This document shows, in pieces, positions 33,317 through 41,309 of a stretch of 64,000 nucleotides of DNA; within the stretch, counting starts at the first letter, position 1; the number at the start of each line of letters is the position of its first letter. Both the position numbers and the translations under genes were made by a program. This DNA comes from Clostridiales bacterium. GTDB lineage: Bacteria; Bacillota; Clostridia; Christensenellales; UBA1242. The DNA lies in contig DPGI01000009.1 in assembly GCA_003522085.1 (NCBI GenBank), positions 62,001 to 126,000 of the forward strand, given 5' to 3'. The notes beneath the pieces are model-generated. The model saw nothing but the letters and a program-made list of their open reading frames with translations, had not been told where the DNA came from and searched no databases.

Positions 33317-33825
33317 AAACAATAAACATTAAAGCCCAAGGCGGAATAGAACTTAAACCAGTCATTAGAATTGATGGCAAGATAGTCGAATGCAAACAAA
33401 ACAAACATGAATCTTTGCAAACGACCTTTCAAACGGATAAAGACCAAGTCGAAATTACTGTTGAAAACACACTCGAAATCATGGGGCCTGGCTGGTGGTT
33501 TGTGCAAATGTTTTTCTTCATCTTTTCGCTGTTTGGAATATTCAACACAAGACTTGAAAAGTTTAATTATTTGATCAATTATAAGGCCACGATTTCATTA
33601 AACGAAGAAGTGACTAACATCATTATAAAGTTTAATCAAATAAAAGACAAACAACGCGCAATCGAAATTATCGGTGCAGCAAATGTTGAAGAGCAAGCAA
33701 ACGAATATCAGTTTGCCGAAGAAGCGCAAAAGCGCAAAAAGAAATTAAGGATTTCTCGCATAATTGGTGCGATCGCATTGATAGCAATAATCGCAGTCGT
33801 GTTATGCTTAATAATCATAAAATAG
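33313..33825 (+). CDS. Hypothetical membrane protein, 170 aa
   Basis: A short soluble N-terminal part, one hydrophobic segment (WWFVQMFFFIFSLFGIF, about 57-73), a beta-rich middle, and a C-terminal membrane helix (IIGAIALIAIIAVVLCLIII) after a basic stretch (KRKKKLRISR). Family unknown. It is translationally coupled to the gene before it, and the LURP-one-like gene follows after 13 bases. Confidence 0.6.
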   Translation: MKTINIKAQGGIELKPVIRIDGKIVECKQNKHESLQTTFQTDKDQVEITVENTLEIMGPGWWFVQMFFFIFSLFGIFNTRLEKFNYLINYKATISLNEEVTNIIIKFNQIKDKQRAIEIIGAANVEEQANEYQFAEEAQKRKKKLRISRIIGAIALIAIIAVVLCLIIIK

Positions 33826-33838
33826 AAAGGGGGAAGAT

Positions 33839-34324
33839 ATGAAAATTTATGTGAAAAACAAATTAGTTTCACTTGGCGGAAGTTCAACCGTCAAAGACGC
33901 AAACGGCAACGACATTTTTAAAGTAAAAGGAAAGTTTTTAAGTCTGACCAGAAAGAAGAAAATTTTGGACATGGAAGGCAAACTTCACTATATTGTTAAA
34001 AACAGATTTTTCAATTTCTGGACACATGCAAGTTTTATTTATAGTGCTGAAAAACAAAAACTTGCCAAACTTTCAAACAGAGCATTCAAAACGGGCTTTG
34101 ACGTGAAAGGTTATGGCGACGAAATTTCGATTGACGGCTGGCTTTTGACTGGCTGCACAATCTACAAGAACGGCGAAAAAATTGGATCCGTAAATTCAAA
34201 AGCATTGGCGCTTTCTGATAGTTTTGAAGTAGAAGTAAACGACAATGAAGACCCTGCTTTCATCGTTGCTTTAATAATCGCTATGGACAATGTGTGTGAT
34301 AAGGCGACAAAAGCAAGAACTTAA
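33839..34324 (+). CDS. LURP-one-related (LOR/YxjI-like) protein
   Basis: 161 residues. Short repeated beta-strand elements typical of the LOR fold (tubby-like barrel): VKDANGNDIFKVKGKFLSLT, KILDMEGKLHYIVKNRFFNF, FDVKGYGDEISIDGWLLTG. Bacterial members are of unknown function; the barrel is related to membrane-lipid binding tubby proteins. AGGGGGA precedes the ATG. Two membrane proteins in the same unit fit a membrane-associated role. Confidence 0.75.
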   Translation: MKIYVKNKLVSLGGSSTVKDANGNDIFKVKGKFLSLTRKKKILDMEGKLHYIVKNRFFNFWTHASFIYSAEKQKLAKLSNRAFKTGFDVKGYGDEISIDGWLLTGCTIYKNGEKIGSVNSKALALSDSFEVEVNDNEDPAFIVALIIAMDNVCDKATKART

Positions 34325-34333
34325 GTTAAAACA

Positions 34334-34360
34334 AAAACACCTTTACGGGTGTTTTTTTTT
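34334..34360 (+). terminator. Terminator of the LURP-one unit
   Basis: Stem AACACC / GGTGTT followed by nine T. Confidence 0.8.
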
Positions 34361-34416
34361 GATGTTGACAATTTAAATTAAAGGTGATAAAATTGAAGAG
34401 CAAATAGGAGAGATAA

Positions 34417-34617
34417 ATGAAAAAATTTAATTATAGAGAGTTAGAATTTCATATAGATCAAGCAGAAAGAATGAAGGATTTACATGATTCATTATCTTCT
34501 GTTGCAAATGACCTTGATGAAATTAAAAAAGTGTTCAAAGTTCAACTTGACAAGCCAGGCAACCCAGACAGAGAAGAATTAGTTGAAGAAATCATTAGAT
34601 ATTGCTATACAAAATAG
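34417..34617 (+). CDS. Small hypothetical protein, 66 aa
   Basis: AGGAGAGATAA precedes the ATG. Charged and helical (YRELEFHIDQAERMKDLHDS), soluble, no family. The next reading frame starts inside or just after its end in the +1 frame, so the two may once have been one gene. Confidence 0.5.
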   Translation: MKKFNYRELEFHIDQAERMKDLHDSLSSVANDLDEIKKVFKVQLDKPGNPDREELVEEIIRYCYTK

Positions 34618-34621
34618 AGAC

Positions 34622-34996
34622 ATGAAAGTATTGATTGGAACAATTGATCCAAATTATGCGTTCAATGAAGAAGCAATGGTTTTGATGCTTTATGATGTAG
34701 CAAATATTGTTGATGCAATAAACAACAAAGATGTAGAGAAAATTGATGAAGCTGTTTCTGCATTACCTTACGATGAAAGCAACACAGGTTATTTAATTGC
34801 AGGACAAACATTAGAGTTTGCATATAGCGTACTTTCAGATATTGATAAAGCGGTAAATCGTGAATTGTTTCAAGACATCGCAAAAACTTATGGATATGCA
34901 ACTACCGATTACGAGTTTGATAGAGATTTTACAAACTTTGGATATTTAGGAAATTTAAAAAGAGCAAACGATAAAACATTAAAACTTCAAGACTAA
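34622..34996 (+). CDS. Hypothetical protein, 124 aa
   Basis: The start is uncertain: the ATG at 34622 lies four bases after the previous stop with only a weak AGAG before it, and the open frame extends back to a TTG at 34583. Acidic, probably all-helical (LMLYDVANIVDAINNKDVEK), no signal peptide, no family recognised. It may be the second half of a gene whose first half is 34417-34617 in another frame. Confidence 0.5.
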   Translation: MKVLIGTIDPNYAFNEEAMVLMLYDVANIVDAINNKDVEKIDEAVSALPYDESNTGYLIAGQTLEFAYSVLSDIDKAVNRELFQDIAKTYGYATTDYEFDRDFTNFGYLGNLKRANDKTLKLQD

Positions 34997-35001
34997 AAAA
35001 C

Positions 35002-35031
35002 AAAAAGCACCTTGATGAAGGCGCTTTTTTA
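35002..35031 (+). terminator. Terminator after the 124-aa gene
   Basis: Arms AAAAAGC-CCTT / AAGG-GCTTTTT with a GATG loop. Confidence 0.75.
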
Positions 35032-35122
35032 TTGCTTAAATTTTTTTATTTGAAGAAAGTTGTGAAGATAAAATACCTAAATTGCTTTACCACAAACTGG
35101 CTGTTTGCAATAGTTTTAAAAA

Positions 35123-35150
35123 ACAAAAAAAATCCGAGCAAACTCGGATT
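35123..35150 (-). terminator. Terminator of tRNA-Ser
   Basis: An 8-bp stem (35131-35138 with 35143-35150) is followed on the minus strand by a T run. Confidence 0.75.
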
Positions 35151-35155
35151 TTTAT

Positions 35156-35246
35156 TGGCGCAGAAGGAGGGATTCGGACCCTCGCGACAGTTACCCGTCC
35201 TACTTCCTTAGCAGGGAAGCCTCTTCGACCACTTGAGTACTTCTGC
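35156..35246 (-). tRNA. tRNA-Ser (GCT)
   Basis: 91 bases with the long variable arm of a class II tRNA. Minus strand: GCAGAAGTACTCAAGTGG, anticodon loop CTGCTAAG (anticodon GCT, reads AGC/AGU), T loop GGTCCGAATCCC, encoded CCA with a G before it. It stands alone with its own promoter and terminator. Confidence 0.95.
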
Positions 35247-35259
35247 ATCGACGTAGGTT

Positions 35260-35288
35260 ATTTTAACACAGCACAAGGCAAATGTCAA
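35260..35288 (-). promoter_or_regulatory. Promoter of tRNA-Ser
   Basis: TTGACA (35288-35283), a 17-base spacer, TAAAAT (35265-35260) on the minus strand. Confidence 0.75.
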
Positions 35289-35388
35289 ACATTTTGTTTT
35301 ACAAGTTTATTGAATATTTGATTAGAAAGATTAAGATCTTGAATTTCGATTTTTAATATGATATAATGTTGAAATGTTGGAGGAAAAT

Positions 35389-35628
35389 ATGCTGTATAAA
35401 AGCGGACAAGAAAGATACCACGAAGAGATTGAAGCAATAAGAAAAGCGGCACTAAGTCTTTACAAACCAGCCTCGCTTGAAGAGATTACAAAAATGGCAT
35501 CAGCTGAAGTTAATAGAGAGATTGAATGTTTTACAGCTAAGGCCGAACTTGATGAAATGTGCGAAAAGAAAATATTGACAAAGTCACAAAAATGGTATGT
35601 TCCGACAAGTGATGATTTTGTGAGATAA
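35389..35628 (+). CDS. Small winged-helix-like protein 1, 79 aa
   Basis: The ATG at 35389 is preceded by GGAGG. The layout, helix (IRKAALSLYKPASLEEITKM), helix (NREIECFTAKAELDEMCEKK), then a short basic hairpin (ILTKSQKWYVP), looks like a compact winged helix. First of three adjacent genes of this size and layout. No DNA target or family assigned. Confidence 0.6.
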   Translation: MLYKSGQERYHEEIEAIRKAALSLYKPASLEEITKMASAEVNREIECFTAKAELDEMCEKKILTKSQKWYVPTSDDFVR

Positions 35629-35643
35629 AGGGAAGGTATAACA

Positions 35644-35895
35644 ATGAATAAAGCAGCGCAAAGATCTTTGGCAGAGAGAAAAACAATAATTAAAGTAGTC
35701 AATAAACTTTACGAGCCGATAGATTTTTATGATTTAAAAAACGAAGTTGAAAGTCAGCACAAAGATTTTGTTGATCGCCTTTCTGTTATGCATGTGCTGA
35801 GTGAGCTTTGCGATAAAAATCTCATAAAATATGAACATGGAAAATACGCGAAAATCACAGACGAAGATTTGTGTAAAATATTTGGAATAGAATAA
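35644..35895 (+). CDS. Small winged-helix-like protein 2, 83 aa
   Basis: Layout as in the previous gene: KVVNKLYEPIDFYDLKNEVE, then VMHVLSELCDKNLIKYEHGK and YAKITDEDL, where KNLIKYEHGKYAKIT resembles a wing. The start follows the previous stop by 15 bases with GGGAAGG upstream. Probably cotranscribed with its neighbours. Confidence 0.6.
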   Translation: MNKAAQRSLAERKTIIKVVNKLYEPIDFYDLKNEVESQHKDFVDRLSVMHVLSELCDKNLIKYEHGKYAKITDEDLCKIFGIE

Positions 35896-35908
35896 AAAGG
35901 AGTTGGAT

Positions 35909-36157
35909 ATGAGAACGACAGAAGGAATCATGAAAGATTTAGTTGAAACGGAATTATTTGCAACAAAAAACGGGCTGATTAGAATTTCAGATATTATTTT
36001 TAAAGTATTTGTAAATCATAATATTTCAACAGATGAAAGGTTTGTGTTGAACATTATTGAGGAAAACATCAAGCGTGGTAAAATTAAAAAAGTTAAAGAT
36101 GGGTATATGATTGTCGTAAATAAAGAGAAGCAAATCGAAGAAGATCTTTATAGATAA
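35909..36157 (+). CDS. Small winged-helix-like protein 3, 82 aa
   Basis: Start at ATG 35909 with AAGGAG upstream (a TTG six bases earlier is rejected). LIRISDIIFKVFVNHNISTD, then VLNIIEENIKRGKIKKVKDGYMIV: helix, helix, hairpin as in the two preceding genes. The three proteins may be diverged duplicates. Confidence 0.6.
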   Translation: MRTTEGIMKDLVETELFATKNGLIRISDIIFKVFVNHNISTDERFVLNIIEENIKRGKIKKVKDGYMIVVNKEKQIEEDLYR

Positions 36158-36220
36158 TTAAAATATTTTTGACATTTTCTTTTTAATATGCTAAATTATA
36201 TTTACATTGGGGGAGAGATG

Positions 36221-36673
36221 ATGGAAAACGGAGTAAAAAACGACATAAAAGCACCTGTTCACTTTTTGATTTGTAAAATATTAGGGTTTATTGCACTTGT
36301 TGGAGGCATTACATTGATTGTTCTTGCTTGCACGGTTCTCAGCAAACCATTCATGGATACAATCCAGCCAAACATTATTGCATTGATGGTCGGCAGCACA
36401 CTAAGCATGTGTTCAATAGTATTGTTATTTGCAGGATTTATTCCACAGTTTAAAAAAATGACAGTTAAGAGCGCAAAATATTTACAAACACAAAATAAAG
36501 ACGATTTGAAAGAGATTGCATCAACCTCAGCAGACATTAAAAGCGAAGCAGTGACTAAGACTGCTAAGGCAGTAAAAAAAGGTTTTAATGATACAAAGTT
36601 TTGTAAGAAATGTGGCGTTGAGATTGACAGAGATTCAACATTCTGCAAAGAGTGTGGTGAAAAACAGGAGTAA
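36221..36673 (+). CDS. Zinc-ribbon membrane protein, 150 aa
   Basis: Start at ATG 36221, five bases after GGGGGAG; an ATG three bases earlier is too close. Two membrane helices (ICKILGFIALVGGITLIVLA; IALMVGSTLSMCSIVLLFAGF), a linker of about 50 charged residues, then a C-terminal zinc ribbon with two C-x-x-C pairs (FCKKCGVEID, FCKECGEKQ). This layout is common in Firmicutes membrane proteins of unknown role. Confidence 0.75.
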   Translation: MENGVKNDIKAPVHFLICKILGFIALVGGITLIVLACTVLSKPFMDTIQPNIIALMVGSTLSMCSIVLLFAGFIPQFKKMTVKSAKYLQTQNKDDLKEIASTSADIKSEAVTKTAKAVKKGFNDTKFCKKCGVEIDRDSTFCKECGEKQE

Positions 36674-36675
36674 GC

Positions 36676-36712
36676 AAAATCACATCTACAGGTAGGTAGA
36701 TGTGATTTTTTA
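36676..36712 (+). terminator. Strong terminator
   Basis: A perfect 14-bp stem (36676-36689 with 36696-36709) followed by T. Confidence 0.85.
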
Positions 36713-36748
36713 GTTTACATAAAAATTTTTTCTTTAAGGAGGCTAAAA

Positions 36749-37276
36749 ATGGAAAAAATTAAAAAAATCATCATAGTGGGGTGTCCTGGTTCGGGAAAAA
36801 CCACATTAGCACTTAAACTTGGGGATGCGCTCGATTTGCCAATCTATCATTTGGACAAAATCTATCATAAACCAAATTGGCAAAAACCTACAAAGGAAGA
36901 GTGGAGAGCCACATTAAATCAAATTATGTCAAACGATGAATGGATTTTGGACGGCAATTATTCGTCAACACTTGAAATGCGAACTCAGCAAGCCGACGCA
37001 ATAATTTGGCTTAATTATTCAACTCTCACTTGTTTAAAGAGAATCTTTAAAAGATATGACGAAAATCAAAACAAAGACCGCGTTGATAGGGCGGAGGGCT
37101 GCGATGAAAAACTTGATATTGAGTTTGTGAGACATGTATTAAATTTTAAAAAAGATTATGGGAAACAGTTTAAGCTTCTCATGGAAAAATTTCCCGACAA
37201 AAAGTTTATTATTTTACAAAACAGTCGTGATGCGGAAAAGCTTTTAGAGCAAGCGAAACTCAACAAAACGATATAA
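36749..37276 (+). CDS. P-loop kinase of the FlaR / adenylate-kinase-like family
   Basis: 175 residues. Walker A IVGCPGSGKTTLALKL (residues 9-24), then YHLDKIYHKPNWQKPTKEEW, WILDGNYSSTLEMR and a lid-like FKRYDENQ: the pattern of proteins annotated as DNA topology modulation protein FlaR or AAA family ATPase. They resemble nucleoside kinases; the substrate is unknown and the FlaR name rests on old data. AAGGAGG precedes the ATG. Confidence 0.75.
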   Translation: MEKIKKIIIVGCPGSGKTTLALKLGDALDLPIYHLDKIYHKPNWQKPTKEEWRATLNQIMSNDEWILDGNYSSTLEMRTQQADAIIWLNYSTLTCLKRIFKRYDENQNKDRVDRAEGCDEKLDIEFVRHVLNFKKDYGKQFKLLMEKFPDKKFIILQNSRDAEKLLEQAKLNKTI

Positions 37277-37402
37277 TATTGCAATAAGATACAAGTTTTG
37301 TATAAAATGAAAAATTTTTAATAATGAAAAATTTCACTTTCATTTGGTAAAAAATCCATTTTGTATTAAAATAAAGTTAGATTAAAAATATTGGAGGGGC
37401 GT

Positions 37403-40270
37403 ATGTCAGCAGGAGCAATCATTGCAATAATTGACGTTGTGTTTTTTGTTTTACTAGGACTAGGCTTTTTAGAGGGCTTTTTGCGAGGAGTAAAACGTTC
37501 ATCGCTTGAACTTGGAATTTCAATTGCGGGGATTATAATTGTCGCATTGATAACTCCAGTTGTAACCGATGCAATTTTAAACATACAAATCACAGCAAAC
37601 GGGACAACCTCATCGCTGAAAACCTTTATTATAAACATGCTTTCTAGCAATCCAGACGTGGAAAATTTAATAAACGGCTCGCCAAGCACGAAAACATTGC
37701 TTGAAAAACTTCCAACTGTTTTGATGGCGGCGGTGGTTTTCTTGGTGCTTAACCTTGTAATGAGACTTGTTGTTTATATTGTATACAAACTTATTTCACT
37801 TGTTTTCAAATCAAAAAAGAAAGAAAAAGAACTTGGGCTAAAACGTAATCGTTGGGTTGGTGGAGCAATTAGCACGTTTAAAATGTTTGCATTAGTTTTA
37901 GTTATGTTCATGCCACTTACAAGTGCAGTTAAGTTTGCAGACCAAATCATTCCAGCGCAATCAACCGAAGTTTCGGCAGTGGTTGCCGCAGCAGGAGAAG
38001 GGGGAAGCGGGACAGCCGGCGGAGAAACACCAGCACCTTCGACTGATGGAGGGGGAACAACCGACGGAGGTTCGACAACTGACGGCGGAATATTTTCTTC
38101 GCTTCCACCAGTTGTAAAAAACATAGTTCACGGTGTCAACAAAAGTGCGCTTGGAGTACTTAACGGTGTGGCAGGCATGGACGACTTTATGTTTGACCAG
38201 GTGGCAAAGGTTGAAATCAACGGTGAGCGTATCAAATTCAGAAGTGAACTTAACAACTATTACACACTTTACAACGACATATCATTATTTTTGAAGAATA
38301 AAGATGTTGAAAGCATAAATTGGGAAAAACTCGATAAGAGTTATAAAGATGTTACAAGCAATCCTCTTTATAACAGTGTAGTTTTAAACATAATTGGTGA
38401 AAATATAGCAAAATATGAAAATCTTGTGAAAGTTTTTCCACAGATTAAAGAATATGAAGACATATTGAAGAACATAAGTTTGGCACTTTCGACAAACGAC
38501 AAATACGCCGAATATTTCAAGCCTGACATTGACAAAATTTATTACACAATCAGCGGTGCGGGCAAATCGGGATATTTGAAAGAAGTTGTCGGCAAAAAGA
38601 ACACACTTAGTTCGATAACAGTTTTGGTCGACAAGTATGACGAAGTTCTTACAAACACGGTCAACAACTTGTTTGATTTAAACATTGTTCGTGACGCACT
38701 TTCACCAGCGCTTAAAACAGTGTTTACAAAAGTGTCTGACGAAGCACTTGGCAACATTCTCGCCGATGCCAACACAAACATAACCGACTGGAACGGCTTG
38801 AAAGTGAAAGTTAAAAACACAATCGTCGAAGTTGGCAAAATCAACGGCATGATTGAAAAACAAAACGTAGCACTTGGCGACATCACAAGCGACTTTATGA
38901 CTATCTTAAAACTTAAAAACGACGTTCCACAAATCCTTTCTAGATTTGGAAACATGATTGACTGCATCGACAACTTAGAGTTCATGTCCGACACCGCCGG
39001 CAACAAACTCATGCCAAGAGTGTTAAACAAATTTGGACTTACCGACTTAAAAGACGTGAAAGGCGAGACAATCGAAACCTACAAAGGCGTGTTTGAGTTT
39101 ATGTCGCCATCGATTGAAAAACTGATATCGCTTGACATCTACGACGATATGCACGGCGAAGTAAACTTCAACAGCATACTCAAAAAATTTGCGCAAAGAC
39201 TTGTAAGTGAAAAAACAGACACCACATATTCAAAATTCATGAGCGACGTTCTGCTTCCACTTTACAAAGTAACAGCGCTTCAAGACAAAATATTCACACC
39301 AATCATAAACGGCAGCAAAACAACCGGCGTGGTTGACTTCTCGCTTTTAGAAGTTGAAAACGACTGGGCAGCATCATATGCAAACTGGGAAAGCGACCTT
39401 CCACAACTCACAGCTGTGATAACCGAACTTGAAAGCAAATATTTTAACGAAGAGACCAAACAAACCATACTTGACTATTTGCTGACCGAAGGCGGCGACA
39501 TGAAAGAAGTTGTTAAAAAACTTGACGACGCAACACTTGACAAAGTTATGCCATCAGTGCTGACGGCAAAGAGTTTGCAACCACTTCGTGACCAACTTGC
39601 AGGCATAGTCGTAAGCACAATCAAAGACGTGACCGGCGACAGCACAGTTTCAATGTCGCTTAATCCAGCGTCATTTACAGGCGGCGACAGTCAAACATCA
39701 GAATTTATAACAATCATAAAAACATTTGTTAAGATTTACAACGCAAGCACAACAATGACAAACCTTGAAGACATTGACGAAATCTTGCTTGGCAATCTTT
39801 TAGAACAAATGAAACAAAACGCATATCGTGTGGAACTTAACGGAAAGACAAATACGGGCGTGACGAAAGCAATGTTTAGCGCAATGATAGCAAAAGCGGA
39901 AAGCGAATTTGGCATCACCTTCCTTGACGTATTCAAAGCGACAAACATCTACGAAATCAACTTTAACGACATGTTTAAGTTTATCAACTTGACAAAGCAA
40001 TCAAATGCGTTTGCACAAGCGTTTAAAAACGTTGCAATCGACGGCAACAAAGACACGGCGTCAGTTGACGAACTCATGGGCGCAGTGAAAGCCAACCAAG
40101 AAAGTGCGAAAGAGATACTTGTGCTTGCAAATTCACTTGAAGTTGACGCATCGCTCACAACCGAACAAAAGACATACTTTGATGCAAAGATAGCCGAACT
40201 TGAAGCGGACAGCGAAATTGATCGCGACATCATTGCACAATTCAAAACACTTATTGGAGAAACAGCTTGA
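37403..40270 (+). CDS. Large CvpA-like membrane protein, 955 aa
   Basis: The start is the ATG at 37403 after GGAGGGG (a TTG 12 bases earlier lies on the ribosome binding site). Residues 1-190 hold about four membrane helices with the CvpA look (VVFFVLLGLGFLEGFLRGVK; LELGISIAGIIIVALITPVV; LVVYIVYKLISLVFKSKKKE). A low-complexity linker follows (EGGSGTAGGETPAPSTDGG, about 196-240), then about 700 residues of charged helical sequence without a recognised domain. CvpA is a 160-residue protein linked to envelope maintenance; the long extension is unusual. Its stop overlaps the rsmH start by four bases, tying it to the division genes. Confidence 0.6.
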   Translation: MSAGAIIAIIDVVFFVLLGLGFLEGFLRGVKRSSLELGISIAGIIIVALITPVVTDAILNIQITANGTTSSLKTFIINMLSSNPDVENLINGSPSTKTLLEKLPTVLMAAVVFLVLNLVMRLVVYIVYKLISLVFKSKKKEKELGLKRNRWVGGAISTFKMFALVLVMFMPLTSAVKFADQIIPAQSTEVSAVVAAAGEGGSGTAGGETPAPSTDGGGTTDGGSTTDGGIFSSLPPVVKNIVHGVNKSALGVLNGVAGMDDFMFDQVAKVEINGERIKFRSELNNYYTLYNDISLFLKNKDVESINWEKLDKSYKDVTSNPLYNSVVLNIIGENIAKYENLVKVFPQIKEYEDILKNISLALSTNDKYAEYFKPDIDKIYYTISGAGKSGYLKEVVGKKNTLSSITVLVDKYDEVLTNTVNNLFDLNIVRDALSPALKTVFTKVSDEALGNILADANTNITDWNGLKVKVKNTIVEVGKINGMIEKQNVALGDITSDFMTILKLKNDVPQILSRFGNMIDCIDNLEFMSDTAGNKLMPRVLNKFGLTDLKDVKGETIETYKGVFEFMSPSIEKLISLDIYDDMHGEVNFNSILKKFAQRLVSEKTDTTYSKFMSDVLLPLYKVTALQDKIFTPIINGSKTTGVVDFSLLEVENDWAASYANWESDLPQLTAVITELESKYFNEETKQTILDYLLTEGGDMKEVVKKLDDATLDKVMPSVLTAKSLQPLRDQLAGIVVSTIKDVTGDSTVSMSLNPASFTGGDSQTSEFITIIKTFVKIYNASTTMTNLEDIDEILLGNLLEQMKQNAYRVELNGKTNTGVTKAMFSAMIAKAESEFGITFLDVFKATNIYEINFNDMFKFINLTKQSNAFAQAFKNVAIDGNKDTASVDELMGAVKANQESAKEILVLANSLEVDASLTTEQKTYFDAKIAELEADSEIDRDIIAQFKTLIGETA

Positions 40271-41202
40271 CAGAATTTCAACACATACCAGTATTATTAC
40301 ACGAATGCATAGATGCATTAAACATACGTCCAGACGGAGTGTATGTTGACATGACGTGCGGGGGCGGAGGCCACAGCAGCGAAATTGCGAAGCGACTGGG
40401 CAAGGGCGGCAGGCTAATCTGCTTTGACCAAGACAGTGACGCGATTGAAGCAAGCAAAAGGCGGCTTTCGCCTTTTTCATGCGTTACGTTTTTCAACGAA
40501 AACTTTAAAGACGCAAAAGCGACCTTGCTCCGCGCGGGTATAACCAAGGTTGACGGAATTTTGGCTGACCTTGGCGTAAGCAGTTATCAAATCGACACAG
40601 CGGAAAGGGGATTTAGTTTTCTTCACGACGGTGCACTCGACATGCGCATGAACCGCAACCAAACAAAAAGTGCCTACGACGTTGTCAACGGTTATTCGCT
40701 GTCGCAACTTCGCGACATCATTTTTAAGTATGGCGAAGAAAGTTTCGCTCCAAAAATCGCAGCGGCAATCGTCAAAGCGCGACAAACCGCTCCGATTGAA
40801 ACCACGCTGCAACTTAAAGAAATAATTGAAAGTGTGTTTCCTAAAAAGATAATCTACGGAAAGGGCGGCGTCAGCAAAAAAACCTTTCAAGCGATTCGAA
40901 TTGAAGTGAACGGCGAACTTGACATTCTAAGCCAAGCAGTTGAAGACTTTGTCGACCTACTCGCGCCGCGTGGACGACTTGCTGTGATAAGTTTTCACAG
41001 CCTTGAAGACCGCATCATAAAAAACGTGCTGAAAGACGCCACAACCGACTGCATCTGCCCACCCAAAACACCAATTTGCATTTGCAACCACAGGGCGAAA
41101 GGCAAGTTGATAAACAAAAAGCCAATCACCGCCAGCGCCGAAGAATTGCAGCACAACGACCGTTCGCACTCGGCAAAATTGCGTGTTTTTGAAAGATTTT
41201 AG
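40267..41202 (+). CDS. rsmH: 16S rRNA (cytosine-1402-N4) methyltransferase
   Basis: 311 residues. It methylates C1402 in the ribosomal P site. SAM-binding motif DMTCGGGGHSSEIAKRL (near 28), then ADLGVSSYQID, FLHDGALDMRMN, and the insertion domain ahead of VISFHSLEDRIIKN; the C terminus HSAKLRVFERF is family-typical. It starts with TTG overlapping the preceding TGA (TTGA), with GGAGA upstream. It is usually the second gene of the dcw division cluster, followed by ftsL and ftsI; here those genes are 5.2 kb away and mraZ is missing. Confidence 0.96.
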   Translation: MTEFQHIPVLLHECIDALNIRPDGVYVDMTCGGGGHSSEIAKRLGKGGRLICFDQDSDAIEASKRRLSPFSCVTFFNENFKDAKATLLRAGITKVDGILADLGVSSYQIDTAERGFSFLHDGALDMRMNRNQTKSAYDVVNGYSLSQLRDIIFKYGEESFAPKIAAAIVKARQTAPIETTLQLKEIIESVFPKKIIYGKGGVSKKTFQAIRIEVNGELDILSQAVEDFVDLLAPRGRLAVISFHSLEDRIIKNVLKDATTDCICPPKTPICICNHRAKGKLINKKPITASAEELQHNDRSHSAKLRVFERF

Positions 41203-41309
41203 ACAAAAACAATCTAAACGTCGCGTTTTTTACAACAAATTTTTTAATAAACTATTGAAATTCACGCAAAAGTATGTTAGAATTTAATAACAATAGGAGG
41301 GAAATTCAA

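Noticed and set aside
35082..35321. 79-residue frame covering tRNA-Ser
   Set aside because: Entirely explained by the antisense of tRNA-Ser and its terminator.
37403..40270. Colicin production protein CvpA as the full identity
   Set aside because: Only the first 190 residues resemble CvpA; the remaining three quarters are unexplained.
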